From positions 9,176,001-9,240,000 of the forward strand of contig NC_088708.1 of assembly GCF_963576615.1 (NCBI RefSeq): a DNA stretch of 64,000 bases, in the 5' to 3' direction. A model generated the notes under the pieces. It saw only the letters and a list, made by a program, of their open reading frames with translations, made no database searches and had not been told where the DNA came from. Position 1 is the stretch's first letter. Every line of letters begins with the position of its first letter. This document shows, piece after piece, positions 11,538 through 23,500 of this stretch. A program made the position numbers and the translations under genes. The stretch is from Watersipora subatra. Its lineage: Eukaryota; Bryozoa; Gymnolaemata; Cheilostomatida; Watersiporidae.

Positions 11538-14500
11538 GGGAAAGTTGATAGCCATATTTTTGGCAGGAGCTCTCGTGTGTGTAGGAGTAGGTTTGGGATG
11601 CTGGTATGGCAAACCTTCTGGTGGAACCAGTAACCAAAGTAAACAGACCGAACAAACAACAAGCCTGGTTCCCTCAGACGAAGATGACTTTCCTCCAGGA
11701 ACGGCTCCGTGGCTTAATCTTCACCTTCCCAGTTATACGGTACCAAAACACTATGATCTTACTCTTTATCCAAACTTCTACGAGAGCAATGAGCGCTTTG
11801 AAGGAAATGTTACTATTGAAATAGAGGTCCGGCAGGCAGCCTGGCATTTACTAGTTCATATCAAGCGTCTGGACACTGAAGGTATGTACATGTATATTGT
11901 ACAGTCACCAGGAGAGTATGGCAACTAATTCCTATGATAGACATTGAATGACAGTACCTATAATCATAAATATGTTTGTATACATAAGTATGTAATAATA
12001 ATAATAATACTAAGGATAATAATAATAACAATAATACTAATAGTAATAGTAGTACAATAATACAATAATAATAATACACTAAGTATGTAATGCACTAATA
12101 CATATACTATAATACATATATATATATACTAATACATACACTATACTAATACACTAAATCCAATAAGTATGTTTTATATTATGTACCTTTAGTAACTTCT
12201 GTGGTAAGCAAAGAGACTGGAGAGTCATACGGCGTGAGCAAGCAATGGGGTTATGAACCTAATCAGTTCTGGATAGTCAAGACAAAGAAAATGATTGAAG
12301 AGTCAACCACAGTTCTCCTCACCATTAAGTTTAGTGGCTCTCTTACCGACGGAATCGTAGGCCTTTACAAGGCCTTCTACGCTAACAATACAATGTGAGT
12401 TTTTAACTAAGCTCCTGTATATCACATACTATGCAATATATGCCCGCATTTTTAGCTTCAACTATAGAAATAACTTTCATAAAACATCCACGGCAGGCTG
12501 TTTTGGAATGCTTATTGGCCAACATGTGAACTGTAAAGGTTGTTTTAACGTGATCAGTGGAACAGTGCTAACTTCAGAAAAAGTTGTTTTTTGTTTGTTA
12601 TTTTTTTTATAAGTCAAGCGAAAAGCTACTCACAAAAATGGTGTTTATTGTTTTACACAGCATCATTTGTTTTAACAGCATTGCAAATCATGTTAACATT
12701 TGATAGGAGAGACAATTGCTTCAATCGTAAAATACAGAAATAAATACATGTAAAACTATTACAGAGCTGCAGAACTTTCGGCAGAATTAAAAAATGCAAA
12801 CACAAAGGTATCAAATACAAAAGTAAAATCAGCAATCACATTCTGTATTGTTTGGTTGTTATGGAAGAAAAAGTTGTCTGAATTTAAGAGAAAAATTTTA
12901 GGAAAAAGTGTCTGGTTCAAAAAATTTTGCAAAACCATTAACGTAACATAATTTATTTGGCTCTGAGTAAGGAAGCAAAGGCAGCAAACTTTTTCTGAAA
13001 GATTGAACAAGCTGGTGTAAAAGACCAAATAATATGGTCATTTGATTCATTTAGGGCGATGGCAACCTCTAAGTTTGAGCCAGTAGATGCGCGGAAAGCT
13101 TTCCCATGTTTTGATGAACCCAACCTTAAGGCTCCTTTCACCACCACTCTGATTCATCAGCAGGGGTACACAGCTCTGTCTAACATGCCTGTGCAGGTGA
13201 GCTGAACTATATCATCAGGTGAGATCGAACAAACACATTTGGATAGACAAGTCACAAACAGTTTAAGTAGACAACTAGTCAATAACCCAGACTAAACGAT
13301 AGATGGTGGAGGAACATTGGTGATGATCTGCTATAGCATTAATTGAACAAGTAGAGAAACAAAGTAGGGGCAAATAGGCTGTTTTACTTATGTTAGAGCA
13401 GTACTGACTCATTTTAAAGGTTCCTCAGGCTTTTCAGTGCATTCAGTTTCTCTGATCACCTCACATTGTAAGTTATCTGCCGGGTCTTTAGTGACGGGTC
13501 TGCGTTTAATCTGTCAAACATGGTTTCATGTTTGATTACTTGCTGTACTTCCATCAAGAGAAGTCTGCAAAGATTCATGTTATAACTTCCTATATGAATT
13601 TCTCAAAGCGATCAATTATTCATTAGGCAAAAAATATTAAAGTAGAAGCACACATGTTTAAAACATACAGTCTTGCAAAAATGGAAGGATGAGTTGGATT
13701 AAGAGTTCTAATTTATTGATGGCGAGTTTAGACGACATGTATGTTTAATAGAGATGTATATGTGAACCACTGGTGTGTAGACTACATGTATGTTTGATAG
13801 AGATGTATATGTGAACCGCTGGTGTGAAGACTACATGTATGCTTGATAGAGATGTAGATGTGAACCACTGGTGTGTAGACTACATGTATGTTTAATAGAG
13901 ATGTATATGTGAACCACTGGTGTGTAGACTACATGTATGTTTGATAGAGATGTATATGTGAACCACTGGTGTGTAGACTACATGTATGTTTGATAGAGAT
14001 GTATATGTGAGCCACTGGTGTGTAGACTACATGTATGTTTGATAGAGATGTATATGTGAACCACTGGTGTGTAGACTACATGTATGTTTGATAGAGATGT
14101 ATATGTGAACCACTGGTGTGTAGACTACATGTATGTTTGATAGAGATGTATATGTGAACCACTGGTGTGTAGACTACATGTATGTTTGATAGAGATGTAT
14201 ATGTGAACCACTGGTATGAAGACTACATGTATGTTTGATAGAGATGTAGATGTGAACCACTGGTGTGTAGACTAGATGTATGTTTGATAGAGATGTATAT
14301 GTGAACCACCGGTGTGTAGACTACATGTATGTTTGATAGAGATGTATATGTGAGCCACTGGTGTGTAGACGACATGTATGTTTGATAGAGATGTATATGT
14401 GAACCACTGGTGTGTAGACTACATGTATGTTTGATAGAGATGTATATGTGAGCCACTGGTGTGTAGACTACATGTATGTTTGATAGAGATGTATATGTGA

Positions 14501-17500
14501 ACCACTGGTGTGTAGACTACATGTATGTTTGATAGAGATGTATATGTGAACCACTGGTGTGTAGACTACATGTATGTTTGATAGATATGTATATGTGAAC
14601 CACTGGTGTGTAGACGACATGTATGTTTGATAGAGATGTATATGTGAACCACTGGTGTGTAGACTACATGTATGTTTAATAGAGATGTATATGTGAACCA
14701 CTGGTGTGTAGACTACATGTATGTTTAATAGAGATGTATATGTGAACCACTGGTGTGTAGACTACATGTATGTTTAATAGAGATGTATATGTGAACCACT
14801 GGTGTGTAGACTACATGTATGTTTGATAGAGATGTATATGTGAACCACTGGTGTGTAGACTACATGTATGTTTAATAGAGATGTAGATGTGAACCACTGG
14901 TGTGTAGACTACATGTATGTTTAGTAGAGATGTATATGTGAACCACTGGTGTGTAGACTACATGTATGTTTAATAGAGATGTATATGTGAACCACTGGTG
15001 TGTAGACTACATGTATGTTTGATAGAGATGTATATGTGAACCACTGGTGTGTAGACTACATGTATGTTTGATAGATATGTATATGTGAACCACTGGTGTG
15101 TAGACGACATGTATGTTTGATAGAGATGTATATGTGAACCACTGGTGTGAAGGCTACATGTATGTTTGATAGAGATGTATATGTGAACCACTGGTGTGTA
15201 GACTACATGTATGTTTAATAGAGATGTATATGTGAACCACTGGTGTGTAGACTACATGTATGTTTGATAGAGATGTAGATGTGAACCACTGGTGTGTAGA
15301 CTACATGTATGTTTGATAGAGATGTATATGTGAGCCACTGGTGTGTAGACTACATGTATGTTTGATAGAGATGTATATGTGAACCACTGGTGTGTAGACT
15401 ACATGTATGTTTGATAGAGATGTATATGTGAGCCACTGGTGTGTAGACTACATGTATGTTTGATAGAGATGTATATGTGAACCACTGGTGTGTAGACTAC
15501 ATGTATGTTTGATAGAGATGTATATGTGAACCACTGGTGTGTAGACGACATGTATGTTTGATAGAGATGTATATGTGAACCACTGGTGTGAAGGCTACAT
15601 GTATGTTTGATAGAGATGTATATGTGAACCACTGGTGTGTAGACTACATGTATGTTTGATAGAGATGTATATGTGAACCACCGGTGTGTAGACGACATGT
15701 ATGTTTGATAGAGATGTATATGTGAACCACTGGTGTGAAGGCTACATGTATGTTTGATAGAGATGTATATGTGAACCACTGGTGTGTAGACTACATGTAT
15801 GTTTGATAGAGATGTATATGTGAACCACTGGTGTGAAGACTACATGTATGTTTGATAGAGATGTAGATGTGAACCACTGGTGTGTAGACTACATGTATGT
15901 GTGATAGAGATGTATATGTGAACCACTGGTGTGTAGACTACATGTATGTTTGATAGAGATGTATATGTGAACCAATGATGTGTAGACTACATGTATGTTT
16001 GATAGAGATGTATATGTGAACCACTGGTGTGAAGACTACATGTATGTTTGATAGAGTTGTATATGTGAACCACTGGTGTGTAGACTACATGTATGTTTGA
16101 TAGAGATGTATATGTGAACCACTGGTGTGTAGACTACATGTATGTTTGATAGAGATGTATATGTGAACCACTGGTGTGAAAACTACATGTATGTTTGATA
16201 GAGATGTAGATGTGAACCACTGGTGTGTAGACTACATGTATGTTTGATAGAGATGTATATGTGAACCACCGGTGTGTAGACTACATGTATTTTTGATAGA
16301 GATGTATATGTGAACCACTGGTGTGTAGACGACATGTATGTTTGATAGAGATGTATATGTGAACCACTGGTGTGAAGACTACATGTATGTTTGATAGAGT
16401 TGTATATGTGAACCACTGGTGTGTAGACTACATGTATGTTTGATAGAGATGTATATGTGAACCACTGGTGTGAAGACTACATGTATGTTTGATAGAGATG
16501 TAGATGTGAACCACTGGTGTGTAGACTACATGTATGTTTGATAGAGATGTATATGTGAACCAATAATGTGTAGACTACATGTATGTTTGATAGAGATGTA
16601 TATGTGAACCAATGATGTGTAGACTACATGTATGTTTGATAGAGATGTATATGTGAACCAATGATGTGTAGATAAATGAAAGTTAAAACTATCGCATCAC
16701 AAAATTGCGGGTGTACAAAAAGAGTCATGAGTCACACCCAAAAAACTGTCACGTAGCTTTTCCAAAAGTATGTAGCAGGTTTCAGAAAAAACAAAACTCG
16801 AAAAACTTTGCTTTTCACTCATTTCGTATCCTACACATGCAACAAATTACACAATGGCTGTATTAGTCTTATGTCTGACCTATTTACAGTTGGTTTGCGA
16901 GCATCTCTGACATTGTGGGAAGATATCCATCAGTTAACATGAGTCTCTCGACCCGTTAGATAGCTGCGCTCCGTAGCCCAACTAATTAATTCATAACTGC
17001 TTGTAAACATCAGTATTGCCGCAACAACGCAAGGTGTAAATATACAAAATTCACTTTGTTCAACCACTGTTTTCCAGAGACTAGTTATAGGTCACTTTAA
17101 ACATGTTTGTGGTCCATCCATACAGTCTTCATCATATTCAGGTCAGTTGCTCTAGCTTCACCTCAATGACTCTTCACGCTATCACCTCAGTTTTATAACA
17201 CCTTCTAGTTGGCTCAAGTTGATCTAGCAGTGATTAGAGACATCCATAAACCGAAGTGGTTCTACTGATTTTTTACTAGTTTCACAATTTTGTTCCACAA
17301 TCATGTATTTTATCAATATTGGGAGTAGCCAGGATAAGTTGGCTAATTTGGTGTCTCTGCGATGACAGATTAAGATTATCTCAATAGAGGTCAGGGGGAG
17401 GAGGAGAGGGGGCGGGGTCATAAAATAGGAGTCATGAAGTAGGTCTTCTAATTTGGTTAAAAAAAGCTAATATCTATTTCTGGAAAGCACTGTGATAAAC

Positions 17501-20500
17501 TTAAAATTATTGATCTTTCAGTAAAATCTACCTGTATTGGATTGCCTATGTTTGCCATAAGAATATTAGTATATCTACTGTCATCACTTGTTTGTCAACT
17601 TATTTATTTGTGAGCGTATAAGTGACAGCGCAGTGATTTGTGCGAGTCAAAAACACTTCAACAGAGTTTCTATGTAAATCTACAAAAAAGCATTGACTTT
17701 TTGAAAAGGTAAAACCAGGTTTGTCTCCATCTACATATTATGTATCCTGGTGATGCATAATAGTAAAATTTTTACACAGTTGGACACTAGTTAGTGGGCA
17801 CTACTGGTCACTACTGGGCACTACTGGTCATTGCTGATTATCTTGTGTAAAATAAGTTTTTGCTGAAGGACTTAGAGTTTATGCAAGCTATAAACATTCA
17901 AGAACAAAAAGCGTGTTAGAGATACATATTATCTTTGTAGAGTACCAGAATAAGAAGTGACCAACTTCAAGAGACAAAGTTTGAAAAATCAGTGCCTATG
18001 AGTACTTATCTGGCATGCTTCATAGTCTGCAAATGTAAATCACAGCAAATGTTACTTAAATCTAATAAAACGGTAAGTGGTACTGCATTGGTTCTCTATC
18101 GACAGTGACGCTTGCCTGTCCTTATCGTTTAAAGTGTGCTAGGGATGTGTAGGGGTTATGTGTGAGGGGTATGTGTAGGGAAGATGTGTGAGGGGTATGT
18201 GTAGGGAGTATGTGTGAGGGGCAAACGTAGAGAGTATGTGTGAGGGGTATGTGTAGGGGTATGTGTGAGGGGCAAACGTAGGGAGTATGTGTGAGGGGCA
18301 TGTGTAGGGAGTATGTGTGAGGGGTATGTGTAGAGAGTATGTGTGAGGGGTATGTGTAGGGGTATGTGTGAGGGGCAAATGTAGGGAGTATGTGTGAGGG
18401 GCATGTGTAGGGAGTATGTGTGAGAGGTATGTGTAGGGGGTATGTGTGAGAGGTATGTGTAGGGAGTATGTGTGAGGGATATGTGTAGGGAGTATGTGTG
18501 AGGGGTATGTGTAGGGAGTATGTGTGAGGGGTATGTGTAGGGAGTATGCGTGAGGGGTATGTGTAGAGAGTATGTGTGAGGGGTATGTGTAGGGAGTATT
18601 TGTGAGGGGTATGTGTAGGGAGTATGTGTGAGGGGTGTGTGTAGGGAGTATGTGTGAGGGGTATGTGTAGGGAGTATGTGTGAGGGGTATGTGTAGGGAG
18701 TATGTGTGAGGGGTATGTGTAGGGAGTATGTGTGAGGGGTATGTGTAGAGAGTATGTGTGAGGGGTATGTGTAGGGAGTATGTGTAGGGAGTATGTGTAG
18801 GGAGTATGTGTGAGGGGTATGTGTAGGGAGTATGTGTAGGGAGTATGTGTAGGGAGTATGTGTGAGGGGTATGTGTAGGGAGTATGTGCGAGGGGTATGT
18901 GTAGGGAGTATGTGTAGGGAGTATGTGTGAGGGGTATGTGTAGGGAGTATGTGTGAGGGGTATGTGTAGGGAGTATGTGTGAGGGGTATGTGTAGGGAGT
19001 ATGTGTGAGGGGTATGTGTAGAGAGTATGTGTGAGGGGTATGTGTAGGGAGTATGTGTAGGGAGTATGTGTAGGGAGTATGTGTGAGGGGTATGTGTAGG
19101 GAGTATGTGTGAGGGGTATGTGTAGGGAGTATGTGTAGGGAGTATGTGTGAGGGGTATGTGTAGGGAGTATGTGTGAGGGGTATGTGTAGGGAGTATGTG
19201 TGAGGGGTATGTGTAGGGAGTATGTGTGAGGGGTATGTGTAGAGAGTATGTGTGAGGGGTATGTGTAGGGAGTATGTGTAGGGAGTATGTGTAGGGAGTA
19301 TGTGTGAAGGGTATGTGTAGGGAGTATGTGTGAGGGGTATGTGTAGGGAGTATGTGTAGGGAGTATGTGTGAGGGGTATGTGTAGGGAGTATGTGTGAGG
19401 GGTATGTGTAGGGAGTATGTGTGAGGGGTATGTGTAGGGAGTATTTGTGAGTGGTATGTGTAGAGAGTATGTGTGAGGGGTGTGTGAGAGGTATGTGTAG
19501 AGAGAATGTTTGAGGGGCAAACGGAGAGAGTATGTGTGAGGGATACGCATGTAAAAGAATTCTGGTAGTTCAGTGAGACTGATAGATTGATATGCCATAA
19601 TCGAGAGTGTCGCCCTCATCGGCAGTAAGTGTACTTGTGTCTCTTGATGCCTTAGATCTCTAGATAGCTAATGTTTGTAAACTATGATAACTGAACACTT
19701 GCCATATAACAATGTGTTAGATGAGTAATGCGATTGCTTTACTGGTTTAATCTATCGACTCTCTCATTAATAGAGTAATTACTATTTCATTTGCATATTC
19801 GTGAAGTGGCATGTAGAGAATAACTCCAATTTTATGGATTTTATAATTTTATATCACTTTCCCTATTCACTGATAGATATTTTTTCAGATGTATCTCAGA
19901 GGTACCTCATGCGCGTTTAAAGGTCTAAACACACTTTACGAGCTTTTACTTTGACATCAGTAAAAAATATATCTAAAAGCTAAACCAAAAAGAGAGTCTG
20001 ATCTGGCTGAGTATATCATATGCTATAGACAATATCAAACTACAACAATGAAATAGGGATCATCATTACAGAGTGTCAGAGTCACTCGATCACAGAGCTT
20101 TGATAACCACTGCTATGTTTCAGAGGTTTATTTTGAGCAACTTAAGTTGAGGGATAGCTACTTATTCTCCAACTATTCATGCTGTGCATAACCTTGTGGT
20201 TATGATGTTTAGGGCATATTCACTAACTCTTCAGCCACATATTTCTAAATTCTAATCAATTTGAATGATATAATCTTTTGAAAAATTTTGCTCTCTTAAT
20301 TAGCAAATTTGTTTAAAGTATAACTTGCTTAAATCATCTGAATGAGTTCTCACAAGTCTCGTGTAACTTTTATATAAACCCTGATAAAAATAGTTGCATT
20401 ATAATTTTGCAGTTTTTTTACAAAAACTTTCTTTCAATATATCAGAAACCTTTCACAGACCCAAAACTTCTATCACAATTCAAACAATGTAACCACTTAC

Positions 20501-23500
20501 ATCTTTAAATGTATATTAGACATCCCATAATCATACAGTGTATGCCTTATGACGTACAGTGAGTTCCTTGTGACATACAGTAAGTTCCATATGACCATTC
20601 AGTGAGTACCTTATGGTCATACAATGAGTACCTTATGACCAGACCATGAGTACTTTATGACTATCCAATGAGTACCTCATGGCCATACAGTGAGTTTCTT
20701 ATGGCGATAATATTAGTTCCTTATGACATACAGTGACTTCCTTATGGTAATACATCTGCATGTAGGTCCTTATGGCCATGCAATGAGTTCCTTATCACCA
20801 TACAGTGAGTATCTTATGACCATACAATGAGTTCCTTATCACAGTACAGTGAGTACCTTATGATCATACAATGAGTTCCTTATCACCGTACAGTGAGTTC
20901 CTTATCACCGCATAGTGAGTTCCTTATCACCATACAGTAGGCTCCTTATAACATAGCGCTTCAGTCAACACATTGCTATAACTCTATTGATCATTGTCAG
21001 ATCATCTCCTCAGTAACTATATATCCCTTCTCATATTACACGTGTGATCATTCTAATTCAATGACGTGTATAAGCAGACGCTTGTCTGTTTGCATTTGGT
21101 CTCCGTTGGTATGTTTTGTATGTCCATCTCCGTATGTAGCCCTCAACCATCCTGTGTGTAGGAGTGCATAAGGGTTAGCTTCACAAGAGTATTGTTGTCA
21201 ATACAAACATAATTATTACCCTGAAACACAACAACGTTACTCAAGCAAGCAAAGCTTGAATAAAATCAGTGTAATATTTGGAGTAGCATTTAACTTTCAG
21301 TTCAGTGTCTATGCAGTGGAAGGAATGGAAGACCAAGTGGAGTATGCCCTTGAGATAGGGGTGAATGTAACTGACTACTTTGAGGATTACTTTGGACTTG
21401 ACTATCCACTTCCAAAAATGGGTAAGTATTATGTTGCTGATAACAGACCCTCAGCAGTACAAAAAGCTAGTTATAGTCTTTGGAGAGAGCAAAGGCATAA
21501 ACTAGCTTCTAGAATATCCGCTAATGTCAGTTTTATCCTCTATTAGTACTGTAATATAGTATGGAGAGAGAGCTACAATTGCTTCTAAGAATGGTTGGGT
21601 TTATTAGACAAACATAAACGAAAATTGACAATTATCAACTTCATGCTTATAGAAATGGTAGCTCTATCGTATAAACAAATATTACATATTAATTGTTATA
21701 ACAATTATTAAATTATTGCTTTCAGACATAGGTAGGTCTATTGCACAAATATAGATAAATACTAATAACTTTTAAATTATTCCTTTAGGTCTGTAGATCT
21801 ATTGCATGAACAAATGCACAATTGGGTCATGGGATCCTTTGTGGTCACTGAACAAAGAGGTAAGATTGTAATCCGCGTTACGATATAACCGGGCGTATTG
21901 CTGCGAAGTTGAATTGTTATTAGTATATATGTGATATACTAAGGTAAAATATGTATGAAAATAAATTTGTACCTTTCAACCTGAGTTTATAGAAACATGG
22001 TCAACATTGGCTAGACAGATGTTAACTTGAAATTTATTATAACTCTAAGTTGATATAAGGTACATTCTGATCAGTTAATTAGTTCCAAAAAGAGCTGAAA
22101 TCTTTACCTAAAGATAAGGAAGCCAATAAATAGCTTACTATTCGTGTTGTTTTTGTTACACTACGATTTTTAACCATGAGTAGTATTGAGAGAGTCTTCC
22201 CAGGTTCAGCTGGATAGGCCAGTAAGAAAGTCTCACATTCACTACATGGAAATGACAAGTGCATCAACTCTGCTAAATTTCAAAAACGATTAAAAAAACG
22301 ACTGTTCACAATATTTTTATTTTAAAAAGAAAACAAATAGTTGAACCGAACTTTACAAATAAAAAGAAAACTGTATTCTTTAAATTTGATTCTATGTAAT
22401 TTTGGTCAAGCGACTTGATATCTAAATCAATGGTTTTATGATAAAATGTGGTGAATGATCGCCGAGATCAGAGTCAGATCCGAGAAAGAAGCAGACCCCG
22501 AGGTGACTGAGGCCACGATCACATCGAGCCCTGACTCGGCAGACAACGCGGCTTTCGGAGATACTTCTGATCGACCAAGGCCCTGCTGCCGAGTCGACCA
22601 TGCTACCGAGGAGAGGAGCTAAGATGAAGAGTGTAAAAGACCAAGCAGCAGCGATCATAGTCAGAGCGACTGGAAGTTTCATTCCATGCAGTTAATTGTA
22701 TGCTCACTCTTGACTGTATTGTTATCTATTTGAGAAACATATAGACCTACATTTATTGTCTTGCACTCGAGTGGTTTGTTTCCTTGTGGGGCAAGTAGAG
22801 GAACTCCTTGCCAGTTGGTTCCTTTACAAAAACAAGCTTAGTTCTTAGCTTAATCATCACTACCTGCTTGGCTCGTCGGTTACCCTTGTTTGATACAGCT
22901 GCTAAAAACACAAACACCCCATACAAATATATATTCCCACGACCAAACGAGCGGATGCGAAGTTTGAGAGTTTTTATGATAAATGCATGTGCACACAACA
23001 TACGAAAATTATGCATCAACAATGAGACGAACCCTTGTATCAAAATTTCATCAACAAATTTAACCATCGTTTTGTAGAGTCGTTAAAGTATAATAACAAT
23101 ACAAAACACATACAAACCTATTTAAATGTGTTACCAAGTCTTTGTAAACCGTCTGCATTATCTTAAAACTTACCCATCTGATCGGATTATATACAAATAG
23201 ACAGATTTATTTGGATGAAAATCGTTATTAAAACTTGCTAAGCCTCACTTTTATCAAAGTTAAGACTCGAAATTGAAACGCCGAGCGGCAGGGAATAGAA
23301 CGATTAAGTCGTGCGCATTTTACGACAAAAAACGTGCACATTTCACCAGTCTATAGCATTGTCGAATTGCCGAAGGTTTCTGTAATTAACGTAGGAGTAC
23401 TGAAATCGTTTCATTTTTTTCCGATTTCAAAGTATCTGACTTTTTAGACACATTCGGGTACTTTGGTATTTTAACTTATGTCCAACGCGGTGTAAGTAAA

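Noticed and set aside
11545-11928. A start codon for the aminopeptidase at 11545
   Set aside because: That codon is TTG inside an exon that begins after an acceptor at 11537. The true start must be in an earlier exon.
14223-16416. Minus-strand frames repeating HIYISIKHT and STHQW words
   Set aside because: By-products of the 49-bp array, which cycles through all three frames.
13729-16672. Possible CRISPR-like array
   Set aside because: Units are head-to-tail with no unique spacers, and the host is a eukaryote.
18156-19619. A 487-codon minus-strand open frame rich in Pro, Thr, His, Tyr
   Set aside because: It lies entirely on the 26-bp minisatellite, and the absence of stops follows from the C-free composition. 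No start context or splice logic supports it, and it is antisense to the aminopeptidase.
22454-22624. A ~56-codon plus-strand frame complementary to the nested secreted ORF
   Set aside because: It is in exact codon register with the minus-strand frame, is shorter, lacks a signal peptide, and its stop lies inside the signal-peptide region. Treated as a shadow.
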